From NCBI RefSeq assembly GCF_002858925.1, contig NZ_PJRS01000028.1, positions 62,001 to 126,000 on the forward strand: a stretch of 64,000 nucleotides of DNA, in the 5' to 3' direction. The notes beneath the pieces were generated by a model. It saw only the letters and a list, made by a program, of their open reading frames with translations. It was not told the origin of the DNA and did not search any database. The position numbers were made by a program, and so were the translations under genes. Source of the DNA: Caulobacter zeae. GTDB lineage: Bacteria; Pseudomonadota; Alphaproteobacteria; Caulobacterales; Caulobacteraceae. Below, piece by piece: positions 1 through 10,877 of this stretch (the first letter of the stretch is position 1; every line of letters starts with the position of its first letter).

Positions 1-515
1 CCGGCAGCGTCACCAGCAAGGGCGCCGAGGTGGGCGTGCTGTGGAAGCCGCTGTCGTGGCTGAACTGGTACAACTCGGCCTCGTACAACAAGTCGACCTA
101 TGACGAGGACCTCAACTGGTGCTCCGGCGCGACCTGCGTGATCAAGAAGACGGCCGGCAAGCAGCAGGTCGACACGCCGAAAGAGATGTTCGCCAGCGTG
201 GTCAGCCTCAAGCGTGGTCCGTTCTCGGCCTCGCTGCAGGGCAAGTACACGGGGCGCCGCTACTACACCTACACCAACGACCAGAGCTTCGGCGGCTACA
301 CGACCTTCGACCTGGGCGTCAGCTACGCCTTCGGCGAGGTCGGCTTCATGAAGGGGGCCAAGGCCTCGCTGAACGTCACCAACCTGACCGACAAGCGCTA
401 CGCCTCGAACTTCGACAGCAGCGTGTTCGCGCCGGACGACGCGGCGGGCTCGATCCTGGTGTTCCACTCGTCGGCGCCGCGGCAGGTCTTCGCCACGATC
501 GGCTTCGACTTCTAG
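1..515 (+). CDS. TonB-dependent receptor, C-terminal fragment
   Basis: The 5' end lies outside the window; the frame is open from base 3 to a TAG at 513-515, giving about 170 residues. The sequence alternates short amphipathic strands and turns, with GRRYYTYTN, a GGYTTFDLGVSYAF strand and the typical receptor stretch ASLNVTNLTDKRYASN. It ends in GFDF, a terminal aromatic residue as needed for insertion of outer-membrane beta-barrels. These are the last strands of a TonB-dependent receptor that would import a ligand across the outer membrane using TonB energy. The plug and most of the barrel are missing, so the ligand cannot be guessed. The terminal family signature makes the assignment firm. 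Confidence 0.85.
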   Translation, partial: GSVTSKGAEVGVLWKPLSWLNWYNSASYNKSTYDEDLNWCSGATCVIKKTAGKQQVDTPKEMFASVVSLKRGPFSASLQGKYTGRRYYTYTNDQSFGGYTTFDLGVSYAFGEVGFMKGAKASLNVTNLTDKRYASNFDSSVFAPDDAAGSILVFHSSAPRQVFATIGFDF

Positions 516-558
516 GGAAGGCGATCGACGGTCACCCGGCCGCTCTACTCAAGCCCGT

Positions 559-660
559 CCTTCCCCGCGAAGGTGTTGTGTCCCGAGAGCTTGGCGGGAT
601 GGTTTGGGTGTAGCCTCCGGTTTGGCCTGGCTGGAGGAACACAACACCTTCGCGGGGAGG
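559..660. repeat. Long inverted-repeat element (20-bp perfect arms)
   Basis: The left arm at 562-581 and the right arm at 639-658 are perfect reverse complements over 20 bases, and pairing continues beyond a single mismatch at the outer ends. The 57-base spacer is not obviously coding. It lies between the receptor stop and the GTG of the next gene. The size and symmetry resemble a dispersed palindromic intergenic element, or a large hairpin in the transcript. There is no T-run, so it is not a standard terminator. Confidence 0.7.
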
Positions 661-785
661 CTCGGTGAAAAAGGCCGATACTTCTGAGTGTCGATCTGGC
701 TGGCGTGCGTGGCGAACCGGAGCGGGGCGGCGAACGTTGATGCCCCGCGACCGGCCCCGCTTGGGCCGGGCCCCGGGAGCCCGCC

Positions 786-1295
786 GTGACCTATGTGACC
801 CGCGCCATCTTCGCCGCAGCCAGCCTGCTGTTGTTGCTGGCGGCCATGAGCCTGGTGGCCCTGGGGGTCAACGAGGCGATCTCCGGCCTGCGCAATCCCG
901 AGCAGTCGGGCGCCGAGGCGGTGCTGGACGTCCTGGGCTACATCATCGTGGCGATCGCCGTGTTCGACGTGGCCAAGTACCTGTTCGAGGACGAGGTGCG
1001 GCGCGGCGAGGAGAAACGCAGCGCCGCCGAGGCCCGGCGCAGCCTGACCAAGTTCCTGTCGACCATCGTCATCGCCCTGTTCCTCGAGGCGCTGGTGGTG
1101 GTGTTCAAGACCGCCCGCACGGACGTCTCCCAACTGGTCTATCCGACCATGCTGCTGGTGGCGGCGGTGCTGGTGCTGGTGGGGCTGGGCGCCTACCAGC
1201 GCTTCTCGGCCGCCGTCGAGGAAAAGGTCGGCGACGACGATGACGCCGAGGCCCGAAAAGAGAAAAGCCGCCGACGCGGAAGCGCCGGCGGCTGA
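786..1295 (+). CDS. Hypothetical multi-pass inner-membrane protein
   Basis: 169 residues from a GTG with a GGGAG motif just upstream. Four hydrophobic segments are visible, at about residues 5-28 (FAAASLLLLLAAMSLVALG), 45-60 (VLGYIIVAIAVFDVA), 88-105 (FLSTIVIALFLEALVVVF) and 118-138 (YPTMLLVAAVLVLVGLGAY). A charged loop rich in E and R lies between the second and third. The tail is very acidic and then basic (EKVGDDDDAEARKEKSRRR) and probably cytoplasmic. I recognise no catalytic motif. The gene is convergent with the autotransporter, and its last codons form the terminator of that gene. Function is unknown. Confidence 0.6.
   Translation: MTYVTRAIFAAASLLLLLAAMSLVALGVNEAISGLRNPEQSGAEAVLDVLGYIIVAIAVFDVAKYLFEDEVRRGEEKRSAAEARRSLTKFLSTIVIALFLEALVVVFKTARTDVSQLVYPTMLLVAAVLVLVGLGAYQRFSAAVEEKVGDDDDAEARKEKSRRRGSAGG
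1256..1293 (-). terminator. Rho-independent terminator of the autotransporter gene
   Basis: Read on the minus strand, AGCCGCCG and CGGCGGCT form a perfect 8-bp stem around a 12-base loop, followed by TTTTCTCTTTT. This begins about 25 bases past the autotransporter stop. The element lies inside the last codons of the convergent membrane-protein gene, so the same DNA both codes and terminates. Confidence 0.75.
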
Positions 1296-1317
1296 AGCTT
1301 GCGAGCGGTCGGGCCGG

Positions 1318-4300
1318 TCAGAAAGCCCACTGCACGCCCAGCAGGGCCGACTGGCGGCCCCCGTCGCCGAACTCGCCGGCATAGCGGACCGAGACCGAGA
1401 CGTTCGGCTTGACCTGGTAGCTCACGCCCGCCCCGGCCGTGGCCAGGGTGTCGGCGCGGGTCACGCCCGCCGCGCGCAGCTGGACGCCGCCGAGGTTGGC
1501 GGTCGAGCTGACGCCGTCGCCGTCGACCAGGCTGCGCAGGCCGATCGAGGCGTGCGGGCGCAGGCGCGCGTCCGCCGCCTGGCCGCCGACCAGGGTGACC
1601 TGGGCGTCGACGAACAGGCTGGAGAGGCGCTCCTTGTTGACCGACAGGGCGAAGGCCCCGCCGCCGGTCTCGCTGACCGCCGCGCGCTGCGCCTGGATCC
1701 AGCTGACGCCGACGCTGGGCGCCAGCAGCCAGTCGCCGTTCAGGGCGGCGGCGTAGGTCAGGTTGAGGTCGGCCGACCAAGTCTTGAGCTTGTAGTTCTC
1801 GGCGCGGGCCGAGGCGCCGCCCGGCAGGGCGCGGCGGGTGTCGGCCTCGGCGCTGTCGTGGGCCAGCACGCCGCCCAGGGCGAAGTCGCCGAAGCTGAGG
1901 CCGCCCTGCACGCCGGCCACGAAGCTGCGGGTCTCGGTGCGAGCATCCAGGCCGCCCAGGCGCTCGCGGCCGTCGAGATAGCCGACGAAGCCGCCGGCCC
2001 AGGCCTGGCGGGCGCCGTAGCCGACGCCGGCCAGCACGCCGGCGCCGTCGACCTTGCCGCCGGCCACGCCCTCGGCGGCGTCGCCGTCCAGGGTGCGGCG
2101 GTTGAGCATGGCCTGGCCGAAGCCGAATAGGCCGGCGGTCTCGGGCGCCGAGGCCGACTGGGCGCGGGCGGCGTCGATGATGGTCAGGCCGTTCTCGGTT
2201 CCCAGTTGCAGGGCCGAGGCGTAGGCCTGAGGCGTGACGCGGATCAGGGCGGCGGCGTCGCTGCGGCCGGTCGAGGCCAGGGTCAGGGTCGGCATGGCCG
2301 CGACCAGGGCCGCGCTGGCCGTGTTGGCCACGATCGCGGCGTTGAACGCGCCGACCGCGTCGGCGGCCTGGCCGGGCAGGGTCTGGTCGTTGGTGAACAG
2401 GCCCACGGCCTGCAGGCGATCGGAGCCCTGGCGCAGGTGGATGCTCAGCGCCTGGGCGCCCTCGACGGTGGTGAAGCGGCCGGTGAGGCCGCCGCCGGCC
2501 GTGATCAGGTCAAGCGTGCGGCCCGGCGCCAGCAGCTTGTCGCCCACCAGCTTGAGGGTGGTGTTCGAGGCGATCGAGACCGCGCCCCAGACGTCCAGCC
2601 TGTCGCTGGTCGCGCCCAGTTCGAACACCGCCGACGAACCGCTGGCCATGGCCAGGTTTCCGGTGAGCGTCATCGTGCCCGGCGAGGCGCCGGGGCTGAG
2701 CACGCCGGCGACGGTCAGGTTGCCGACGACCGCGCCGGCCGAGCCGAAGGTCGCGCCGTTCTGCACCAGGATGTTGGCGGCCGACAGGCGCGAGCCGGCC
2801 AGGCCGATCAGGCGACCGCCCGACACGGTGACGCTGTCGAAGCCGTAGTCGCCCGCCAGCGAGACGACGCCCGACTGCAGGGCGAGCGCCTCGAAGCCGG
2901 TGAAGGTGGTCGAGCCCAGCGCCACGGGCGCCGCGTCGGTTCCACCGAGCGCCAGTTCGAGGCGGTCGTAGCCGGTCCCGCCGTTGGCGCCGCCGGTGAA
3001 GCTCGAACCCGACAGCAGGCGCAGGACGTCGTCGCCCGCGCCCAGGTCGAGGGCGCCGGCGAACTGGCCGGCCACGGTCACCAGGTTGTCGCCGCCGCCC
3101 ATCTGCACCGATCCCGACGCCAGGCCCGCGCCGGCGCCGACGTTCAGTGTCAGGCTGGAGGTCAGCAGGCGGTCGAACCTGGCCGAGCCGGTGAAGTTCA
3201 GCGCGCCCGCGCCCGTGACCTGCAAGGTCTCGAACTGCTGTAGCTGCGCGCCGTCCAGGGTCAGGTCGGCGAGCAGGTCGATGCGGACGAGATCCGCGCC
3301 GGCGCCGCCGAGCACCTGGCCCTCCAGGTTGCCGCCGGCCTGCAGATGCAGGGTGTCGTCGCCGGCCCCAAGGTCGATCGCGCCCTTCAGCACCCCGCCC
3401 GACAGCACGGTCAGGGTCTGGGCGCCGTCGCCGAAGGCGATCTTGTCGCCGCCGGCGCCGAGCACGCCGGCCACCGAGAACGAACCGCTGGCGACCTCTA
3501 TGCGCTCGAAGCCGTTGACCACGCCGGTCAGCAGAGTCGGGCCCGCGGCGGTCAAGGTCAGGACGTCGTCGCCCAGGCCCCCGTCCTTGACGCCGGCGAT
3601 GGCGGCCGAGGCCAGGGTGAGGCGATCGCCGCCGCCGCCCAGCCGCACATCGGCCACGTCGCCGTCCAGGGTCACGCTTTCGTCCGCGTCGCCGCCGAGG
3701 ATCGCGCCGACGGTGAAGCCGTTCAGGGCCAGGTTCACGCCCGCGCCGTCGAGGGCGACGCTGTCCCAGTTCTGGTCGAGGGCCAGGCCAAGCACGCCCG
3801 AGCCGCTGACGCCCAGGCGCTCGAAGCCCGTACGGGCGCGCAGGCCGGCGTGGTCGCCCGCCAGCTCCAGCAGGAAGGTGTCGACGCCGTCGCCGCCGTC
3901 CAGCACGCCCGCAAGGGTGGCGCCGGCGCGTTCGGTATAGGTGTCGTCGCCCGAACCCAGCAGGACCGAGCCGCCGATGGCGCCGCGATTGACCACGCTG
4001 TCGGCGCCGCCGCCCAGCGACAGGCCGCCCGACACCGAGCCTTCGATTGTGATCCGCTCCTGGGACGCCGAGCCCGTGAAGGAGAGGCCGGTCGTGGTGC
4101 TTACGCTGGTTCCCGCCAGCACCTTGGCGGCGCCGCCGACCAGGTTGATCGGGCCGGGCGCAAAATGGCCCGAATAGTTCAGTTCGCCGTCGCCGATCTG
4201 GGTGAAGCGCTCGAAGTTGATGAAGTTAGCGCCCTCGACAGAGCCGCCGCCGGTGGAGTCGATGGTCAGGGTGTCGAGGCCCGCGCCGCCGTTGACGACG

Positions 4301-7300
4301 CCGGTCACCTTGGCGCCGACCCACTGCACGAAGGTGTCGTTGCCGTCGCCGAGGAGGACCGCGCCCTCGATGGTCCCGTAGTTCTCGACCCGGTCGTCGC
4401 CGTAGCCAAGGTCGATCGTCCCGACGACCTTGCCGTCGTTGCGGATCGTGTCGGCGTAGTAGCCGCCGGCGATCGCGCCGGTCTTGCCCTCGATCAGGCC
4501 GTCGGCGTTGTTGGTGACGATCAGAGCAGCATAGCCGCCGCCCTGTATGGCCACGCCGGCGGTGCTGCGGATGACGCCGTCGTTCTGGATGGTCGCCGAG
4601 GCGTAGTAGCCGCCGGAGACGGCCGCACCCGCCACTTCGATGACGCCGCTGTTCTCGAGCGCGCCGACATTGAGGACGCCGGTGGCCGCCTTGTCTCCGG
4701 CGACCTGCCGGATCTCGCCGGTGTTGACCAGGGTGAGCGCGCCGCTCACCCCGACGCCGCCTTCCAGCGTGATGACGCCGGAGTTGGTCACTTTCTCGCC
4801 GCCGCGGATCGCCGCGGGCGTGGTCTGCCACCAGGACTGGGGCGCGAGCGCGACGTTGATCGACCCGGCGTTCTCGAACTCGGTGTTGGACGTCAGCTCG
4901 ACGGCCGCGCCGCCCGTATAGTCGTAGGTGACTTCGGTGAACTGTAGGGCGCCGCGGCTGACGAGGCTGAGGTCGCCGTAGCCCGAGCCCTCATAGGGCG
5001 AGGCGACCCTGATGGCGCTGCCGGTCGTGGTCGTGATGTCGGCCGTCAGATCCAGCGATCCCTGGCCCGCCACGGAGAACTGCGAGGTCAGGAGCGAGGA
5101 GACCAAGGCCTTCACGGCCGCGTCGTCGCTTAGTTCGAGGCCCAGGGCCTCGAAGCTCGTGGGCAGGCTCAGGGTGACCTCGGCGTCTTTGGCTGCGCGC
5201 AGGATCAGCTGGTCGACGCCGTCGCCGGCGTCCACGGCGCCGGTCAGGAAGCTGAACTTTCCGTCCTGCAGGCGGTCCAGGTCGGTGAGCAGCCTGTCGC
5301 CGCGATTGCTCATGGTCAGCGAGCCGTTCAACTGGCCGCCGGCGTCGATATAGGTCCCCTCGCCCGAGAAGGTGACGTCGCCATTGATGACGCCCGCATT
5401 GCTGACGATGCTGGCCCAGTCGGCGCGCACCCCGCCCTTGGAGCCGGAGATGACGCCGCCGGCGAGGTTGTCGACGCGCGAGTAGCCCTCGAGAACAACG
5501 CCGTGGCCGTTGCTCGCGGTGATCGTCCCGCTGTTGGCCAGGATGATCGACGAGACCTGGGCGCCGGCGGTGACGCCCTCGATCACGCCATTGTTCGTGG
5601 AGGTCCTGGTCATGACCGTGCCGCCGCCGAGCGACACGTAGAGGGCAAGGCCTCCGGTGGAGCGGATCTCGCCTTCGTTCAGCAACGTACCGCTCGAGAC
5701 CGAGAGCGCGGTGGCGACGGCGCTGATCGAGCCGTAGTTGGTCAGGGCCCCGGTGCTGCTCAGGCCAACAAGGACGCCGGCGCCGCTCGATACGATCGAG
5801 CCGCTGTTCACGAAGCTGTTCAGGTAGGAGAGATTGATCGCAGCCGGGCCGATATAGCCCGGCGCCGGCGGGGCGACGGTGCTGGTGACCGAGCCGTTGT
5901 TGGTGAACGACAGGCCCCCGTAATAGTAGTCGGGCGCATAGTAGGACATGAAGGCCGTGCCGGTGCTGGTCACCGCGCCGTTGGTCACGATCGATCCGTA
6001 GCCGGCCATCGACAGGCCGACGGGCGTGTTGCCGTTCAGCGTCAGCACGGTCCCCTGGGCCAGGGCCATGCGGTAGGCCTGGAAGTTGGCGTAGTCGGCC
6101 GACATCAGGCCGTCGGTCAGCTCGATCGATTGGTCGAGGGTGAATTGCAGGGTGTTGAGGCCGCCGCCGCCGTCGACGCGACCCGAGATCTCCTTCAGCC
6201 GTCGGGTGGCGGCGTCATAGGTTCCGATCACCAGGTCGTCGGAATCGCCCAGCAGCACGTCGCCCGCGATACGACCGCCCAACGTGTTGATCGTCGTCGA
6301 CCCGTAGACGTTGGGACGCGAGGCGACCACGATCGAACCGGTGATCAGGCCGCGGTTGTAGATGGTGACGCTGGGGCCGCCGGCTTGGATCGCCGCGGCG
6401 CCGCCGCTGGAGATCACGCCGCTTGCGCTGTTGGTCAGGGTGACGCCCAAGCCGACCTCGAGCGCCGCGCCCGAGCCGCGGTTGGCGATCAGGCCGCCGT
6501 TGACGATGGTCGGCACGGACGAGGCCCTGACGGTCGCCGTCGTACTGTTGGAGCGGATCTCGGCGCCGACGTCGTTGTTCAGCGTATAGAGGTTGCTGTG
6601 CGCGTAGGACTGCGCCACGGCGGCCGGGGAACTCAGGGCGCTGAACGCGCCGCCGTCGATGACGCCGGCGTTGTTGAGCTGCTGCACGCCGGCCTGGATG
6701 CCGCCGATATAGCCGGTCCGGCGGTTGGTGATCGAGAAGAAGCCTTCGATCGAGGCGTCGGTGCTGACGATCGCCGGACCGCTGGTCGAGCGGATCTGGC
6801 CGCTGTTGTCGAGCTCGGCCACGGCCAGGCCGTAGCGGTTGCCGGCGGTGCCCTGCAGGCGGATGGCGGTCGCGCCCTGGATCGTCGCGTTCGTACCGAC
6901 GGTGATGTTGAGGCGGGTGGAGGGCCAGTAGTAGCCGGGCCGATACTCGCCGCTGTTGACCAGTACGCCGTCGGCCGAGCCGCCCGTGATCGCGCCCTGG
7001 ACATTCAGGTTGATGATCGAGCCATAGGTGGCGCCCATCGGCGAGACCGCGCGGAAGGCGGCCAGGTCGCCGCCGGCCGCCGACAGGCTGGCGCCGGAGA
7101 GGATGTTGACGAGGCTGGTCTTGTCGACCGTCAGGCCGCCGACCGTCGCGCCGGTGCAGTTGACGACGCCGTTCTGAACCACCGGCAAAGGCGTGCAGGC
7201 CGCCCAGGCCGAGCTTCCCGCGCCCGCGGCCAGGGCCGCCAGGCTGCAACCAAGCAGGCGGGCGCGCAGGCTCCGCGCCTCGAGGCCATTCAACTGAAGC

Positions 7301-7302
7301 AT
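1318..7302 (-). CDS. Giant autotransporter (type V secretion), passenger plus beta-barrel
   Basis: 1994 residues from the ATG at 7302. I chose that start because it opens a signal peptide (hydrophobic core to about residue 30, ending SSAWA) and has a GGGGG ribosome site six bases upstream; the frame is open further upstream to 7446 but without signal character. The passenger, about residues 31-1690, is Gly/Ser/Thr/Asn-rich. Its first half has repeated N-x-G-x-I motifs typical of beta-helices. Its second half has imperfect 70-100-residue modules with LGAGDDTL or GGAGLDTL, each followed by FE(R/A/T)L. The last ~280 residues form the translocating barrel (starting near LIRVTPQAYASALQLG) and end in QWAF. 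Such proteins display a long beta-helix on the cell surface, often for adhesion. The passenger shows no protease triad. Confidence 0.9.
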   Translation of the reverse strand: MLQLNGLEARSLRARLLGCSLAALAAGAGSSAWAACTPLPVVQNGVVNCTGATVGGLTVDKTSLVNILSGASLSAAGGDLAAFRAVSPMGATYGSIINLNVQGAITGGSADGVLVNSGEYRPGYYWPSTRLNITVGTNATIQGATAIRLQGTAGNRYGLAVAELDNSGQIRSTSGPAIVSTDASIEGFFSITNRRTGYIGGIQAGVQQLNNAGVIDGGAFSALSSPAAVAQSYAHSNLYTLNNDVGAEIRSNSTTATVRASSVPTIVNGGLIANRGSGAALEVGLGVTLTNSASGVISSGGAAAIQAGGPSVTIYNRGLITGSIVVASRPNVYGSTTINTLGGRIAGDVLLGDSDDLVIGTYDAATRRLKEISGRVDGGGGLNTLQFTLDQSIELTDGLMSADYANFQAYRMALAQGTVLTLNGNTPVGLSMAGYGSIVTNGAVTSTGTAFMSYYAPDYYYGGLSFTNNGSVTSTVAPPAPGYIGPAAINLSYLNSFVNSGSIVSSGAGVLVGLSSTGALTNYGSISAVATALSVSSGTLLNEGEIRSTGGLALYVSLGGGTVMTRTSTNNGVIEGVTAGAQVSSIILANSGTITASNGHGVVLEGYSRVDNLAGGVISGSKGGVRADWASIVSNAGVINGDVTFSGEGTYIDAGGQLNGSLTMSNRGDRLLTDLDRLQDGKFSFLTGAVDAGDGVDQLILRAAKDAEVTLSLPTSFEALGLELSDDAAVKALVSSLLTSQFSVAGQGSLDLTADITTTTGSAIRVASPYEGSGYGDLSLVSRGALQFTEVTYDYTGGAAVELTSNTEFENAGSINVALAPQSWWQTTPAAIRGGEKVTNSGVITLEGGVGVSGALTLVNTGEIRQVAGDKAATGVLNVGALENSGVIEVAGAAVSGGYYASATIQNDGVIRSTAGVAIQGGGYAALIVTNNADGLIEGKTGAIAGGYYADTIRNDGKVVGTIDLGYGDDRVENYGTIEGAVLLGDGNDTFVQWVGAKVTGVVNGGAGLDTLTIDSTGGGSVEGANFINFERFTQIGDGELNYSGHFAPGPINLVGGAAKVLAGTSVSTTTGLSFTGSASQERITIEGSVSGGLSLGGGADSVVNRGAIGGSVLLGSGDDTYTERAGATLAGVLDGGDGVDTFLLELAGDHAGLRARTGFERLGVSGSGVLGLALDQNWDSVALDGAGVNLALNGFTVGAILGGDADESVTLDGDVADVRLGGGGDRLTLASAAIAGVKDGGLGDDVLTLTAAGPTLLTGVVNGFERIEVASGSFSVAGVLGAGGDKIAFGDGAQTLTVLSGGVLKGAIDLGAGDDTLHLQAGGNLEGQVLGGAGADLVRIDLLADLTLDGAQLQQFETLQVTGAGALNFTGSARFDRLLTSSLTLNVGAGAGLASGSVQMGGGDNLVTVAGQFAGALDLGAGDDVLRLLSGSSFTGGANGGTGYDRLELALGGTDAAPVALGSTTFTGFEALALQSGVVSLAGDYGFDSVTVSGGRLIGLAGSRLSAANILVQNGATFGSAGAVVGNLTVAGVLSPGASPGTMTLTGNLAMASGSSAVFELGATSDRLDVWGAVSIASNTTLKLVGDKLLAPGRTLDLITAGGGLTGRFTTVEGAQALSIHLRQGSDRLQAVGLFTNDQTLPGQAADAVGAFNAAIVANTASAALVAAMPTLTLASTGRSDAAALIRVTPQAYASALQLGTENGLTIIDAARAQSASAPETAGLFGFGQAMLNRRTLDGDAAEGVAGGKVDGAGVLAGVGYGARQAWAGGFVGYLDGRERLGGLDARTETRSFVAGVQGGLSFGDFALGGVLAHDSAEADTRRALPGGASARAENYKLKTWSADLNLTYAAALNGDWLLAPSVGVSWIQAQRAAVSETGGGAFALSVNKERLSSLFVDAQVTLVGGQAADARLRPHASIGLRSLVDGDGVSSTANLGGVQLRAAGVTRADTLATAGAGVSYQVKPNVSVSVRYAGEFGDGGRQSALLGVQWAF

Positions 7303-7309
7303 GCAAGCC

Positions 7310-7371
7310 CCCGGAGCATCAACTGAGATGGCGTCTAGCTTTGCCTTGGCGCAACGTCCAGATGCTCCGGG
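7310..7371 (-). promoter_or_regulatory. Inverted repeat that could mask the autotransporter ribosome site
   Basis: CCCGGAGCATC (7310-7320) and GATGCTCCGGG (7361-7371) are perfect 11-bp complements 40 bases apart. In the minus-strand transcript the downstream arm ends in the purine run just before the ATG at 7302. The folded leader would therefore pair part of the Shine-Dalgarno sequence. Translational control is an inference. Confidence 0.45.
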
Positions 7372-7420
7372 ATATCTCCTCGCGCCCTGGTCAGTTTCTG
7401 CATGCGACGGGCCGGATATG

Positions 7421-7452
7421 AAACGGGGCGCTGGCGTTTCGGCCAACGCCCC
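7421..7452 (-). terminator. Terminator downstream of katG
   Basis: Arms 7425-7435 and 7442-7452 form an 11-bp stem with one G-T wobble and a 6-base loop. It lies 22 bases past the katG stop and is followed on the minus strand by GTTTC. The T-run is short, so its efficiency is uncertain. Confidence 0.6.
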
Positions 7453-7474
7453 GCCGATCGAGCGTTGCCGTCTT

Positions 7475-9703
<2,229 letters not shown>

Positions 9704-9731
9704 TCAACGCGTCCTTTTGGCCATTGGTACA

Positions 9732-9768
9732 ATTGATTGTTCCTATCGCTTCGATAGACGCGGCCAAC
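9732..9768 (-). promoter_or_regulatory. Candidate OxyR-binding site upstream of katG
   Basis: The pattern is ATTG-N7-CTAT-N7-ATAG-N7-CAAC. The two central quarter-sites match the OxyR consensus (ATAG-N7-CTAT-N7-ATAG-N7-CTAT) exactly and the first outer one matches 3 of 4. It lies 83-119 bases before the katG ATG, where an activator of katG would bind. Confidence 0.65.
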
Positions 9769-9803
9769 TCTCCAGGCGCGTTTCGTCCGCGGTCGGCCGA
9801 TCT

Positions 9804-10709
9804 TCAGGCCGCGTCGGCGGCGGTGCTCTCGGTGTAGCCGCGCAGGCGGCGAGCGATGACCTCGCCCACGGCCTCGGCGGCCGGGCGCTGGGGGAAGTGG
9901 GCGCGCCAGACGATGCGGATGGTGCGGCCGGTCCAGGTGGAGAGCGGTCGCAGCACGATGCCGGCGTCCTGGGCCGCGCCGGCCGCCAGGCCCGGGATCA
10001 GGGTGGTGCCATAGCCGGCGGCGACCATGTTCAGCAGGGTGGTCAGGCTGGAGGCGCGCAGCGAGGCGCCGAGCGCTGTGGTCTGGCCGCAGGCCTCCAG
10101 CGCCTGGTCGCGCAGGCAGTGGCCGTCGGACAGCACCAGGATATCGCGCGCCAGGTCGGTCTCGGCCACCGCCTCGCGGGCGGCCAGCGGATGGTCGGGC
10201 GGCAGGGCTGCCAGGAACGGCTCGGCGAACAGCGGCGCGCCCATCAGGTCGGGCGCGGTCTCGTCGGTGGCCAGCAGCACGGCGTCCAGTTCATGGGCGC
10301 GCAGGCGTTCGAGCAGGGCCGCGGTCTGGTCTTCCCACGGCTCCAGCTCCAGCGAGGGCAGGGCCTCGCGCAGCGGGCCGAACACCAGCGGCAGCAGGTA
10401 GGGGGCGAGGGTGGGGATGACCCCGAGGCGGAAGCGGCCGGCCAGCGGATCGCGCAGGCTGCGGGCGGTGGCCAGCACGGCCTCGGCCGCCGTCACCGCC
10501 GAACGGGCGTGGTCGAGCAGCTGCCGGCAGGCGGCGGTGGGGGTGGCGGTCTTGCCGCCGCGCTCGAAGAGCACGACGCCCAAGAGGTCCTCCAGCTTGC
10601 GGATCTGCACCGACAGGGTGGGCTGGCTGACGCCGCAGGCGCGGGCCGCGCGGCCGAAGTGCTCGTGCTCGGCCACGGCCAGCAGATAGCGGAGATCGCG
10701 CAGGTTCAT
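9804..10709 (-). CDS. oxyR: Hydrogen-peroxide sensor OxyR (LysR family)
   Basis: 301 residues from the ATG at 10709, which gives the standard LysR N-terminus MNLRDLRYLLAVAEHEHFGR. The winged helix occupies roughly residues 1-60 and the effector domain 90-301. The feature that distinguishes it from other LysR proteins is C198 and C207 in DGHCLRDQALEAC, equivalent to the peroxide-sensing C199/C208 pair of E. coli OxyR. Oxidation to a disulfide activates transcription of peroxide defence genes. Its position directly upstream of katG, and similar boxes before both genes, support this role and autoregulation. Confidence 0.95.
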   Translation of the reverse strand: MNLRDLRYLLAVAEHEHFGRAARACGVSQPTLSVQIRKLEDLLGVVLFERGGKTATPTAACRQLLDHARSAVTAAEAVLATARSLRDPLAGRFRLGVIPTLAPYLLPLVFGPLREALPSLELEPWEDQTAALLERLRAHELDAVLLATDETAPDLMGAPLFAEPFLAALPPDHPLAAREAVAETDLARDILVLSDGHCLRDQALEACGQTTALGASLRASSLTTLLNMVAAGYGTTLIPGLAAGAAQDAGIVLRPLSTWTGRTIRIVWRAHFPQRPAAEAVGEVIARRLRGYTESTAADAA

Positions 10710-10730
10710 GCCGCCGGTTCCCGGTTCTCG

Positions 10731-10767
10731 ATAGCCGAAGCCTATCGCGATCATTGATCTTTGAAAC
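10731..10767. promoter_or_regulatory. Candidate OxyR-binding site before oxyR and the Fur-family gene
   Basis: ATAG-N7-CTAT-N7-ATTG-N7-AAAC starts 22 bases upstream of the oxyR ATG. The first half-site (10731-10745) matches the OxyR half-consensus exactly, and the next quarter matches 3 of 4. It is within 111 bases of the divergent Fur-family start, so it could serve both promoters. Confidence 0.6.
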
Positions 10768-10877
10768 TTCTTTTCCTCGGCCCGTTGCGCCAAGCTGGCC
10801 GCGATACCGACGCGAGGAAGAGGTCGCGACGCGCAAACGATCGTGACCGTCCTTCGCCCCCGGGAGGACGCCTGCCG

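Noticed and set aside
2900..5400. Tandem DNA repeat array in the autotransporter gene
   Set aside because: The protein modules are similar but degenerate at DNA level; no exact tandem unit is visible.
5503..7326. 607-residue plus-strand open frame
   Set aside because: It is antisense to the autotransporter. Its product is Gly/Arg/Ala/Asp/Val low-complexity sequence with no family signature, typical of the shadow frame in GC-rich DNA.
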